Below are positions 9,292 through 18,123 of a stretch of 64,000 nucleotides of DNA, in pieces. A program made the position numbers and the translations under genes. This stretch comes from JBDWFY01 sp964291365. GTDB lineage: Bacteria; Pseudomonadota; Alphaproteobacteria; Rhizobiales; Stappiaceae. Every line of letters begins with the position of its first letter. Positions within the stretch are counted from its first letter, which is position 1. The notes under the pieces were generated by a model, which searched no databases, was not told the origin of the DNA, and saw only the letters and a list, made by a program, of their open reading frames with translations. The DNA lies in the NCBI GenBank assembly GCA_964291365.2, contig OZ219989.1, forward strand, positions 682,001 to 746,000, written 5' to 3'.

Positions 9292-10026
9292 TTATTTTGG
9301 TAGGAACTTCCGTAACGATTCTCCTTGTAGGTTGAGTTGATGTGCATTAGGAATAATGCGATCTAAAATCGAATCGGTATAAGTTGGATCCCCGATCACT
9401 TGATCCCAATACTTGATGGGCAGTTGACTGATGATCAAGGTTGAACTCGCTTCAAATCGCTCTCCAACAAGTTCCCGAAAGTCACGACGTTGACCAGGAG
9501 TCATCTTGTCTGGTCCCCATTCATCAATAATCAGCAGTTTGGGTTTTGTTAAGGTGCGAAATGCTCGACGGAATTCCCCCTCGAGATGGGCTTGATCTAA
9601 CTCATCAAGTAATTGCGGTAAACGTTTATATAAAGTTGGATAACCACGGCGACAAGCCGCAACACCGAACGCACAAGAGAGCCAGGTTTTACCGATCCCG
9701 CAGGGACCGGTGACAATCAAATTTTGTTTGTTGTCAATCCATTGACAAGATAATAAGGCTTTACAAACCCCTTTATCAAGACCACGACGGGACTTATAGT
9801 CGATATCTTCTGGGAAAGCCATCTGGGCGCGAAGTTTTGCCGCTTTGAGACGGCTTTGAATTTTCTTGTTGTCACGATAGGTTTCTTCAAAATCAAGCAG
9901 AATACTCAAGTATTCTGCATGACTAAGCGACGATGAATCGGGACTAGTTTCTAAATCTTCAAAGCCATCGGCCATGCCAAACAGCTTCAATTGACACAAT
10001 TTATCATAGGTCGGATGTGGTTGCAT
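9292..10026 (-). CDS. istB: IS21-family helper ATPase IstB
   Basis: A 244-aa AAA+ (DnaA/DnaC-like) ATPase that assists the IstA transposase in target selection and strand transfer. It has Walker A 'GPCGIGKTW' near residue 107 and Walker B 'PKLLIIDEWG' near 166, and the N-terminal 'LCQLKLFGMADGFEDL' helix typical of IstB. Length is normal for the family. It starts 12 bases after istA ends, the usual istAB order. The reading frame is intact, so the element may be active. Confidence 0.95.
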   Translation of the reverse strand: MQPHPTYDKLCQLKLFGMADGFEDLETSPDSSSLSHAEYLSILLDFEETYRDNKKIQSRLKAAKLRAQMAFPEDIDYKSRRGLDKGVCKALLSCQWIDNKQNLIVTGPCGIGKTWLSCAFGVAACRRGYPTLYKRLPQLLDELDQAHLEGEFRRAFRTLTKPKLLIIDEWGPDKMTPGQRRDFRELVGERFEASSTLIISQLPIKYWDQVIGDPTYTDSILDRIIPNAHQLNLQGESLRKFLPK

Positions 10027-10037
10027 TTGTGTGCTCC

Positions 10038-11585
10038 TTATTGGATAAAGCGGTCCATCCCGCGAATATTCTCATGGTGAAGGGTTGAGGTCATATCCAA
10101 ATCTGAATCCAGATGCTCTTGTTGATCCTGGTTGGATTGCAAAATCCCTTTGATTGCTTCAATTGACTTCGCATGTTGCTTTAAACCAATTTTGCAAGCT
10201 AATTCAAAGCGGTTAGCACCATACTTATTAACCAAATTAAACAAGCCAAAACAAGCTTGACACCATTGGCTCTCATGCTTCTTCGTCTGACGATACTCGG
10301 TAACAAATGCCGTCGCATGCGGACCAATCTCGGCGGCTTGTTGCATAATCTTGGTTGGAGTCCATTCAACGTATTTCTTATGCTCTGGTGCTAAATGCGA
10401 AAGCTGCATCGACAACCCATGCTCATGATGTACGCGTTGGTGCGACGCAATCTTGTGTTCGTCGTGATAAATCTCAACCAAATCTTCCATGATTTTGACA
10501 CCAGCTAAGACCCCAATATAATTATAGGGAACTGAATAATGGCACGTTCCGATCCGCACCGTGTAATCGGAACGGACACGGGCTTTTTGCCAGATCCCAA
10601 ATTGATAAGGCTCTGAACGTAACGGCTTCAGCTGCGATTGTTCTAGCTGTTCAAATAACTCACGACGACTGTTCTTCAAATAAGGAGTCACTTCCTCGTT
10701 TAATTCCTTGAGTTGCTCCCAATACGCAACATTCGCTTCTTCAAGGCTAAAAAAGGTGCGATGACGCAACGGAGCCATCACTTTACTTTCAACAGCTTTA
10801 ACTCCAGCTTCAACTTTCGCTTTATCTTGCGGCTTACGCGGGCGGGTCGGACAAATCGCAGTATCATAATGATCAGCCATATCTTCATAAGTCAAACTTA
10901 GCGTCGGTTCATGACGACTCGCCTTCGTGACCGCGGTCTTGACATTGTCCGGAACTAATAACTCCGGAACACCTCCAAAAAATTCCAACGCTCGAATCGT
11001 CGCATTAATGAAAGATTCTAACTGAGCCGAGTCACACACTTCCGTGTAGGTATAATTAGAAACCGCCAACGTCGCAACAAAAACCGGAAACTCCTTCACT
11101 TCCCCGGTCTTAGGATCTTGAATTAAACAAGTCGGACCTGCCCAATCAAGGTATAAACACTCTCCAGGCTTATGATCCATCCGCAAGGTGCGCTTAACCA
11201 GCTGTTTCCAAACCCGATATTTCGCAAAAAACTGACTCCGTTCATAACCATCGGGATGAACTTGCTTATATTCACGCCATAACCGATCAATATTCACGCC
11301 CTTGATCTTCTTCGCCAATTCTTTATGGATGTATACATAATCTGGCTCAGGTCGCGTGCTGTCATCAACAGGTTTAGGGGGATAGAGCAATTGCTTCAAG
11401 TCAAAGTCTGACATCGACTTAACCTTGGCCGCTGTTAGTTCCGCAGCTAAAGCACGACGAACACAATTATAGGCCATCGTACGCTTAACACCAGGAACCA
11501 TTTTTAAAATCGTCGAAACAGGTTTATCCTGTTCCAAACGAAGTAACAGAATCTTTCTGTTCTTCTTCATGGGTAATCTTCTCAT
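10038..11585 (-). CDS. istA: IS21-family transposase IstA
   Basis: A 515-aa DDE transposase. An N-terminal helix-turn-helix region ('KPVSTILKMVPGVKRTMAYN') is followed by an rve (integrase core) domain: first Asp in 'CLYLDWAGPT', second in 'LLVPDNVKTAV', Glu in 'KAKVEAGVKAVE'. A C-terminal Mu-transposase-like beta region ('RIGTCHYSVPYNYIGV') follows. Full length and uninterrupted. There are two closely spaced ATG codons (residues 1 and 6); either could be used. Confidence 0.94.
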   Translation of the reverse strand: MRRLPMKKNRKILLLRLEQDKPVSTILKMVPGVKRTMAYNCVRRALAAELTAAKVKSMSDFDLKQLLYPPKPVDDSTRPEPDYVYIHKELAKKIKGVNIDRLWREYKQVHPDGYERSQFFAKYRVWKQLVKRTLRMDHKPGECLYLDWAGPTCLIQDPKTGEVKEFPVFVATLAVSNYTYTEVCDSAQLESFINATIRALEFFGGVPELLVPDNVKTAVTKASRHEPTLSLTYEDMADHYDTAICPTRPRKPQDKAKVEAGVKAVESKVMAPLRHRTFFSLEEANVAYWEQLKELNEEVTPYLKNSRRELFEQLEQSQLKPLRSEPYQFGIWQKARVRSDYTVRIGTCHYSVPYNYIGVLAGVKIMEDLVEIYHDEHKIASHQRVHHEHGLSMQLSHLAPEHKKYVEWTPTKIMQQAAEIGPHATAFVTEYRQTKKHESQWCQACFGLFNLVNKYGANRFELACKIGLKQHAKSIEAIKGILQSNQDQQEHLDSDLDMTSTLHHENIRGMDRFIQ

Positions 11586-11778
11586 GTTGGACTCCAGTAG
11601 GTTAAAACTGAAGTCAGGTTAAAAGATTACCTCTTGAACTAAAATAAACTATCTCTAGTTATTCACAAAAATCTGTACACATAATATTGGATTTCATGTA
11701 CACATACTCTCGGATTTTACATTTCTCCGTTCCGAAACTTGAAAAGGCAATTAAATCAGAAAATCAATATTCAAAATG

Positions 11779-12705
11779 TTAACGATGACCGTAATATAAT
11801 GAAACTGAATGCTGTGCTTCGGCAAAAAATAACCATCGAGAGATAAAGATCCCAATCAAATGAAAAAATGCAGCGAGTGGATAAAATATCATTTGAAATC
11901 CGATTACCAATCCAAAAATTAACCAGATAATTGGGACGATTGCACCAATAAAAGCTGAAATCTGCCGTAATCTGTTTGCATGCTTGCGACCAACTATATA
12001 TACCATTTCTTTCATTAGATAATTTGGATTTGTGTGTGGTGATTCCAATAATCTAACTTTTCCCCAATCTCCCAAACCAGTTGCTGATTCTGGAGACGAA
12101 CCAACCTCTTCTAAAGTTGTCTTTTGGAAGAAGTTCCAATTTAATAAAATTATCAACCAAGATATACAGACAATTGCAATTGAAATGTATGAATAGTTAA
12201 AATGATCTGAGGCTATTATTTCAATTATGCTGTAGAAAATTAACATACCTGAACTTGTCGCGCAGATTAAGAAAACTAAAGGTGTGAGAGGAGTATTCCA
12301 GCGTGGTACTGTAGGGAGTTGTGCATAAATCATGGAGGTTGAAAAAATAGTTGATATTGCAAGCACGGTTCCCGCTAATCCAAGCCATAATATTTTTTCA
12401 TTTAAGATTAGCAGATAGAACGAATAAATTGCAATCACACCTAGAGTACAAACTGCTAAAACACCTTCAATCGATAACCAAGAAGAACGCCATTGCGTGA
12501 ATGCACGTAAAGCACGTTCAGGATGCTTTAGGTGGAAAGTTGAAGCAATTAGACCACTTGAAGCCAAAAAATAACCAGTAAACAACGTAATCCAGTTAAA
12601 TAAAGAATTTTCAATAGGTCCGATTCCTAAACAATACAATGCAAGCAATCCAAAGCCAGCTCCACTGAGAGTAGAAAATAAAATAATACTTGGTGCGGGA
12701 TGCAT
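11779..12705 (-). CDS. soeC: Membrane anchor subunit of sulfite dehydrogenase (DmsC/NrfD-like)
   Basis: A 308-aa integral membrane protein with about eight hydrophobic segments, belonging to the DmsC-like quinone-reducing anchors of molybdoenzyme complexes. The conserved loop 'STFHLKHPERALRAFTQWRS' is characteristic of SoeC-type anchors. It would take electrons from the Fe-S subunit and pass them to the quinone pool. It begins 2 bases after soeB ends. Its stop codon overlaps the ancestral stop of the convergent UbiH-like gene within the palindrome TTAA (11779-11782), so the two operons abut directly. Confidence 0.78.
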   Translation of the reverse strand: MHPAPSIILFSTLSGAGFGLLALYCLGIGPIENSLFNWITLFTGYFLASSGLIASTFHLKHPERALRAFTQWRSSWLSIEGVLAVCTLGVIAIYSFYLLILNEKILWLGLAGTVLAISTIFSTSMIYAQLPTVPRWNTPLTPLVFLICATSSGMLIFYSIIEIIASDHFNYSYISIAIVCISWLIILLNWNFFQKTTLEEVGSSPESATGLGDWGKVRLLESPHTNPNYLMKEMVYIVGRKHANRLRQISAFIGAIVPIIWLIFGLVIGFQMIFYPLAAFFHLIGIFISRWLFFAEAQHSVSLYYGHR

Positions 12706-12706
12706 C

Positions 12707-13477
12707 TTAATCTAACCTCTGGAGTGCTTGGTCTAACCACCCTAAAAAACCGCGTATTTTTGGCTCAGGTAATGCTTTTTCGGATATTGCAATTTCATTA
12801 ATGTCATGCTTTGGACGAGGTGGTAAATATTTGTTGACTGGATTCGTATTCATTTCAGGCATTAAGTCAAATCCATCTCGCTCCTCGGTTAGTTTAGATA
12901 CATTTGAGTCTGGGTCATTAAAATCACCAAAATGTCGTGCATTTGCCGGACAAGTTTTTACACATGCTGGAACTTGGTCTTCTTCGGGAATGTTTTCGTT
13001 ATAAATTCTGTCAACACATAAAGTACATTTTTTCATTACACCCTCATCAGCATCCATTTCACGTGCTCCATAGGGACAAGCCCAAGCACATAATCCACAG
13101 CCAATACACCAATCTTCATTGACCAAGACAATACCATCATCCGCCCGCTTGAAACTCGCACCAGTAGGACAAACGGTTACACACGGTGCATCGTCACAAT
13201 GCAAACAACTCTTAGGAAAGTGGACTAATTGGGAAAGTGATGGTTTCTTTACATGTTCAGGAGAATGGTCTTCTACTGTAACTTCAAAAGTGTGCACCCG
13301 GTTCAACCAAGTACCAGTTGCTAATTCACCGTAGGGGTTTTGATCTGATAAGGGGGCACCATATGCACTAGTATTCCATTCCTTGCAAGCAACTTCGCAA
13401 GCGTGACAACCAACACAGGTATCCAGATCAATTACTAACCCCAGTTTTCTTTCAGTTTTGTTGGGAAGTTGGGTCAT
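12707..13477 (-). CDS. soeB: Four-cluster ferredoxin subunit of sulfite dehydrogenase
   Basis: A 256-aa iron-sulfur protein with four Cys clusters: 'CVGCHACEVACKEWN' near residue 18, 'CLHCDDAPCVTVCP' near 91, 'CIGCGLCAWACPYG' near 124 and 'CTLCVDRI...CVKTCP' near 151. This is the DmsB/NrfC pattern of electron transfer between a molybdopterin subunit and a membrane anchor. It has no signal peptide, consistent with a cytoplasmic complex. Its ATG overlaps the soeA stop by 4 bases (ATGA), indicating translational coupling. Other DMSO-reductase-family complexes have the same layout, so the Soe assignment rests mainly on SoeA and SoeC. Confidence 0.8.
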   Translation of the reverse strand: MTQLPNKTERKLGLVIDLDTCVGCHACEVACKEWNTSAYGAPLSDQNPYGELATGTWLNRVHTFEVTVEDHSPEHVKKPSLSQLVHFPKSCLHCDDAPCVTVCPTGASFKRADDGIVLVNEDWCIGCGLCAWACPYGAREMDADEGVMKKCTLCVDRIYNENIPEEDQVPACVKTCPANARHFGDFNDPDSNVSKLTEERDGFDLMPEMNTNPVNKYLPPRPKHDINEIAISEKALPEPKIRGFLGWLDQALQRLD

Positions 13478-16344
13478 TTAGTCCACTCCTTGCCATAAGC
13501 AATACTGACAATACTTTTATCAATATCAACTGGTGAAACCTGAGCTTCAAATTTTGGGATAGATTCTTGAATATCTGGCTCTGCTTTCTCAATTTTTACC
13601 TTTAAATCATACCAAGCCGCTTGACCAGTAATGGGGTCTGAATTTGACCATCTGTAACCATCACTTTGAATTGGTAGTAGTTCATGAATTAAATGATTGA
13701 GCAAAAAGCCTTTCTTTACTTCAGGTGAATTTGACTCTAATGCCCAAGCACCACCGCGTTTGCCAATTGCATTCCAAGTCCAAACGGTATTTGGATTGAC
13801 AGAATTCATTCGAACTATAGGACACTTTATTCGATTGTGGAAAGAAGATAACCAGACCCAATCACCATCTTTCAATTCATATTTATCACATAAGTCTCCA
13901 GATACATAGAGTGGGTTATCACCATGAATTTGCCGAAGCCACGCGTTTTGCGAACCCCAAGAATGATACATTGCGGCCGGCCGCTGGGTGATGGCATGGA
14001 CAGGAAATTCGTCTTCACCTAATAGTTCGGACGAGAATGGTGCATACCAAATAGGAAATGGGCTAAACACTTCTTGTATTAACGGTCGAAGTCGATCCGG
14101 TGGTTGAATTTGACCATGACCTTCCGCTGCGAGTTGAAATTTTCGGAGCGGTTCACAGTATAAATTAAACAAGTATGGTTGTGGAGAGTCAAAAAAGCCT
14201 TTTTGAACAGCCCATTCTTGATAATTTTTATTCCATGGTTTAAAAAATTTTGCATTATCCGGTAGTTCTTCTGACCAAAACCCGCCATTTTCAACATATT
14301 GTGCTAATTGATATTGATTCGGTTCACCACGACCAAATTTCTTCCCATCGTTTCCGCGAAAACCTGCAAGTGGTCCAATTCCCTCACGTCGTTCATGATA
14401 GACCATGTAGGAAGAATAGTCGGTATATTTTGGAACACCTTTTTCGTCGACAAAACCTGGTAATTTTAGACGATTTCCCAATTCAATTAACACCGATTGA
14501 AATCCTCGAACATCTCGATCTGGGTTTACAACTGGCCAGCGTATTGAATCTGCTACAGCATCTGGTTCACTGATTGGACGATCTAGCAATGAGATACAAT
14601 CAAATCGTTCCAAATATGTCGTATCAGGAAGTACAAGGTCAGCAAATGCAACCATTTCTGAAGAATACGCATCAGAATAGATAATTTTTGGAATTAAGTA
14701 TTGTCCTTCGGAATCTCGAGCCCTTAACATATCCATAACCGCACCTGAATTCATTGAAGAATTCCAAGACATATTGGCCATATACATAAACAAAACATCT
14801 ATTCCATAAGGATCTTTGTTGGCGGCATTAGCAATCACCATATGCATCAAGCCATGGACTGAAAGAGGTGCATCCCATGAAAAAGCTTTGTCAATCCGAG
14901 CCGGTTCACCATTCGCATCTAATGCAAGGTCTTCTGGTCCTCTTGGAAATCCTAGATGTGGGCCGTTCAAAGGGCAGTCAGCAGCTGAAACACAATGTGG
15001 TGAAGGATGTGCTTCAAATGGTTTTGGGTAGGGGGGCTTAAATCGAAATCCACCAGGGACTTCAACTGTACCAAGTAAAATCTGAAGTAGGTGAATCGCA
15101 CGGCAAGTTTGAAATCCATTGGAGTGAGCAGAAATTCCACGCATGGCATGGAAACTCACTGGACGCCCGATCATTTTTTGATGATGGCGGCCAAGCCAGT
15201 CTGTCCAAGGTTGATCAATTTCAATTTCTTCATCAAAAGCAGTATTCGCAAGTTCAGCTGCGATTCGCTTAATGGTCTCCTCAGATACTCCACATCGCTC
15301 AGCGACATTTGTTGGAGCAAAGCTTACAGATAAATATTTTTCACTCATCAATTGAAAAACGGGTCGTACTCTTCGTCCATCCCGCAACGTAAAAGTCCCA
15401 CGAAGTGCAGGAGTGGAATTAATTTCATTGACGGGCATCTCCTTACCAGCCACCCGATCCCAAACCAGCATTTCGCCCTCAGAATTTCTAGCCAATAAAC
15501 CATCTGTTGGATCTCCAGGTATATGTATAACTAAACAAGCCGCATTGGTGTAGCGTATCAAATATTCAAGGTCAACATATCCAGTTCTTAATAACTCATG
15601 GACAATAGACAATACAAACAAGCCATCAGTTCCAGGTTTTATTCCAATCCATTCATCAGCTATAGCATTGTAACCACTGCGGATTGGATTAATTCCAACA
15701 ATCTTACCGCCACGTTCTTTGATCTTACTTAATCCGGTCTTGATAGGATTTGAATCATGATCTTCGGCAACTCCAAAAAGCATTAACATTTTGGTGCGAT
15801 CCCAATCTGGTGAACCAAATTCCCAAAATGCACCACCCATTGTATAAATTCCAGCAGCTGCCATATTTACTGAACAGAAACCACCATGAGCGGCATAATT
15901 CGGAGTACCAAATTGCTGAGCCCACCAACTTGTCAAAGATTGAGACTGATCACGCCCAGTAAAAAATGCCAATTTGTTAGGGTCAGTTGATCTGATATCA
16001 CTGAGCCAAGATGTTGCGATACCAAGTGCTTCTTCCCACTCAATTTCAACAAATTTCCCATCTCCACGTTCACCAACTCGCTTGAGTGGTTTACGTAGAC
16101 GAGCTGGCGAATAATGTTGCATGATACCCGCCGAACCTTTAGCACATAATACACCTTTATTTACCGGATGCTCATTATTGCCCTCAATATAACTGACTTT
16201 TCCATCGCGAATATGCACATTGATTCCACATCGGCAAGCACACATGTAACAGGTGGTATGTCGAATTTCATCAGAAACATGCGTGGTTGTAGCAAGCTCT
16301 GGCTCGCTGGTTTTACCATATAATAGCCCTTGTAAAATACTCAA
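13474..16344 (-). CDS. soeA: Molybdopterin catalytic subunit, SoeA-type sulfite dehydrogenase
   Basis: A 956-aa DMSO-reductase-family molybdoenzyme. The N-terminus carries a [4Fe-4S] motif 'CYMCACRCGINV' with a distal Cys in 'GVLCAKGSAG'. Molybdopterin domains follow, and a C-terminal molydopterin-binding domain has 'HAITQRPAAMYHSWGSQNAWL'. There is no twin-arginine leader, so it should be cytoplasmic, as in SoeABC (sulfite to sulfate at the inner face, electrons to quinone) and unlike periplasmic DMSO or tetrathionate reductases. The start is TTG at 16344 with AGAGGC about seven bases upstream; there is no nearby ATG. Size, gene order soeA-B-C and subunit types fit SoeABC of purple bacteria and roseobacters. 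Other substrates cannot be excluded. Confidence 0.75.
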   Translation of the reverse strand: MSILQGLLYGKTSEPELATTTHVSDEIRHTTCYMCACRCGINVHIRDGKVSYIEGNNEHPVNKGVLCAKGSAGIMQHYSPARLRKPLKRVGERGDGKFVEIEWEEALGIATSWLSDIRSTDPNKLAFFTGRDQSQSLTSWWAQQFGTPNYAAHGGFCSVNMAAAGIYTMGGAFWEFGSPDWDRTKMLMLFGVAEDHDSNPIKTGLSKIKERGGKIVGINPIRSGYNAIADEWIGIKPGTDGLFVLSIVHELLRTGYVDLEYLIRYTNAACLVIHIPGDPTDGLLARNSEGEMLVWDRVAGKEMPVNEINSTPALRGTFTLRDGRRVRPVFQLMSEKYLSVSFAPTNVAERCGVSEETIKRIAAELANTAFDEEIEIDQPWTDWLGRHHQKMIGRPVSFHAMRGISAHSNGFQTCRAIHLLQILLGTVEVPGGFRFKPPYPKPFEAHPSPHCVSAADCPLNGPHLGFPRGPEDLALDANGEPARIDKAFSWDAPLSVHGLMHMVIANAANKDPYGIDVLFMYMANMSWNSSMNSGAVMDMLRARDSEGQYLIPKIIYSDAYSSEMVAFADLVLPDTTYLERFDCISLLDRPISEPDAVADSIRWPVVNPDRDVRGFQSVLIELGNRLKLPGFVDEKGVPKYTDYSSYMVYHERREGIGPLAGFRGNDGKKFGRGEPNQYQLAQYVENGGFWSEELPDNAKFFKPWNKNYQEWAVQKGFFDSPQPYLFNLYCEPLRKFQLAAEGHGQIQPPDRLRPLIQEVFSPFPIWYAPFSSELLGEDEFPVHAITQRPAAMYHSWGSQNAWLRQIHGDNPLYVSGDLCDKYELKDGDWVWLSSFHNRIKCPIVRMNSVNPNTVWTWNAIGKRGGAWALESNSPEVKKGFLLNHLIHELLPIQSDGYRWSNSDPITGQAAWYDLKVKIEKAEPDIQESIPKFEAQVSPVDIDKSIVSIAYGKEWTK

Positions 16345-16833
16345 ATTGATGCCTCTTTCTCATTAAATAATAAAAGATAATTATGTATTTAGGAGTTCTA
16401 ATTTTTAAATTCAATCGGTAAATCAAAAATCGGTATATAATAAAACAAACTTTTCTGAAAATTCTTTATCAATTTTTAACATGCTTATCAAGATGATTGT
16501 ATTGAAGTGATAGTGGTATTCAATTGTAGTTGTTGTAATTTTAATATTCATAATAATTTGATTAGCGAGATTTGCTTGTAATCAAATAGATCGTACCAAA
16601 ATCGTGCAATCTCAAAACTAAAGTTGAGGATGACATATCTTTTATTCAAAGCAGTTAGTTTCAATAAAATATCGTGCCAACCTAGATTTATGACTTTTCT
16701 AGCTGTTTCATTATTGCGATAAATTTTTAGTATATGGTTTCGCTATTCTAGCCCAAATTTTAAACAAACAGTCATAATAGTTGGGATCAGGTATACAAAA
16801 TTTATGAAACTTTGATCGGCAATTCTCTATTTT
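16345..16833. other. Intergenic region upstream of soeA
   Basis: About 490 very AT-rich bases with no credible open frame. The soeABC promoter must lie at the low-coordinate end. I see no convincing operator or RNA structure. Confidence 0.5.
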
Positions 16834-17208
16834 TTATGTGACGGGTGTTACGACAATTTTTAGATTAGCAATTTCGCGATTACCCAAACTAAGTTTGATC
16901 GGATTATATTTCTTCTCAACGAAATTCTTATATACACCAGATTTTTTACTACCATTTAGAGTCTTATATTTTTGAGAATTTTTTGTACCGCAATTTACCA
17001 TATTTATGGCTGATTTAATTGCATCTTCAGATTGTGCTGGGATAGCAATAACCTCATCACATTCGTTACAGATTAGTAAAAGCGCGTTTCTAATCAATCC
17101 CAAACCATTTTCAATTGGTAATGAGCGTTGCACGTATGTAGAATTCACGTGTTTTCTGCAATTTGAACAGAACCCACGAATTGTTTCCCCCTCACTGAAA
17201 TATCCCAT
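16834..17208 (-). CDS. Small zinc-ribbon protein, possible antitoxin
   Basis: A 124-aa protein with two CxxC pairs ('CSNCRKH' at residue 14 and 'CNECDEV' at residue 48), forming a likely zinc ribbon, followed by 'IPAQSEDAIKSAIN' and a basic C-terminal tail. The gene directly upstream (17516-17232), 23 bases away, encodes a protein of toxin size. A toxin-first pair with a zinc-binding second protein recalls MqsR/MqsA, but I cannot see the MqsA helix-turn-helix domain, so this is only a resemblance. Function unknown. Confidence 0.55.
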   Translation of the reverse strand: MGYFSEGETIRGFCSNCRKHVNSTYVQRSLPIENGLGLIRNALLLICNECDEVIAIPAQSEDAIKSAINMVNCGTKNSQKYKTLNGSKKSGVYKNFVEKKYNPIKLSLGNREIANLKIVVTPVT

Positions 17209-17231
17209 TAGAAGACTCCATTTTTTATTGG

Positions 17232-17516
17232 TTATTGATGTACGCTTATGAAAGTGACTATTGAGTTTTCATAGTAAAATTTGATATACCATCCATCAAT
17301 AACAATTTCGTGAATTTCTCTATCTTTAAAAGTATAATCATAAAACACGCGGTAATTTTTTTCTTTTAACTTACTAATCTTGTTTCTTACAAATTTAGCA
17401 TCGACTACTTTAAATGCTAACAAATTTTTTTTGTTTATTGCTTGGCGATGTTCATGGTTATATGCACCTGTATCTAAAGCGTTGATAACAATAGATTTTA
17501 TTTCATTAGATTTCAT
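17232..17516 (-). CDS. Small protein, possible MqsR-like toxin
   Basis: A 94-aa protein using the ATG at 17516; an alternative in-frame start lies at 17534, and neither has a clear Shine-Dalgarno. The C-terminal half reads as alternating strands, ending 'IDGWYIKFYYENSIVTFISVH'. This resembles the last strands of small RelE/MqsR-fold RNases ('YIKF...V.FISFK'-like). Together with the downstream zinc-ribbon gene it forms a candidate toxin-antitoxin pair. The resemblance is weak and no catalytic residue can be assigned with certainty. Confidence 0.5.
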   Translation of the reverse strand: MKSNEIKSIVINALDTGAYNHEHRQAINKKNLLAFKVVDAKFVRNKISKLKEKNYRVFYDYTFKDREIHEIVIDGWYIKFYYENSIVTFISVHQ

Positions 17517-17620
17517 GGCAACTAAACTTAGCAAAAAGTGTTACTCGAGCCATAAAAATCTTATGAAATAAATTTTGATGACACATAATTACTGAATGAC
17601 TTTTATGACTATAGTTTCTC

Positions 17621-17920
17621 CTATTCTGGAATGAATTTTGTTTCTATGAAGTCAAGCTTGAGATTATGTGGTTTAATTTTTTTGCCATCACGTCGGAATA
17701 ATGGCATCATCAATAGCATGTTGTCTTCTGACTGTGCAAGTTTATAAATAACCCCCTGATTTGATTCCATGTAGAGAGGTTCACCACCTTCTTTCTCACG
17801 ACCAACAAAAGGTAAATTTCTGAATCGCTCGTATGCAATAGAAATACCAAACTTTATAGTTTGGTTTGCCACTTCCTTAGGAATTACATTTTTATTTTTC
17901 AGTTTCATTTTCGTTATCAT
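17621..17920 (-). CDS. Hypothetical 99-aa protein
   Basis: No family recognised. The protein is mixed alpha/beta in character, with 'GISIAYERFRNLPFV', 'LMMPLFRRDGKKI' and a charged C-terminus. It lies on the same strand as the two small genes downstream, 104 bases before them, and could belong to the same transcript. Two in-frame Met codons (residues 1 and 5) are possible starts. Confidence 0.45.
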   Translation of the reverse strand: MITKMKLKNKNVIPKEVANQTIKFGISIAYERFRNLPFVGREKEGGEPLYMESNQGVIYKLAQSEDNMLLMMPLFRRDGKKIKPHNLKLDFIETKFIPE

Positions 17921-18123
17921 TATTTTATTAAAAGAGTCCGTTAGAAATTGAAATAGATCATACTATTGATAAATAATAATTTTATAGCGGGTTATCAAGT
18001 ACTTTTTTAGATTTTTTATAAACCGCTAAATTTAGTAGTTTTTTGTGTTTAGTTCAACCGGTAGGTAAATTTAGTTAACACTTCATAGGTTTAATGATCA
18101 TTGATCAATTTTGTAATCGAAAA

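Larger units (their letters stand above)
9074..11721 (-). mobile_element. Complete IS21-family insertion sequence (2,648 bp)
   Basis: The element carries istA and istB on the minus strand. Its ends are inverted and start TGTA(C/A)AATCCGA. Each end has a second internal copy of the terminal repeat: at the left, AATCCGA...ATGTGTAC at ~9079-9098 and again at ~9101-9118; the right end has the same pair inverted at ~11674-11717. Such multiple terminal repeats are characteristic of IS21. A 6-bp target duplication TTTCTC flanks it (9068-9073 and 11722-11727). The insertion lies inside the 3' end of the UbiH-like gene, and removing it restores an open frame, which confirms the boundaries. Confidence 0.93.
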
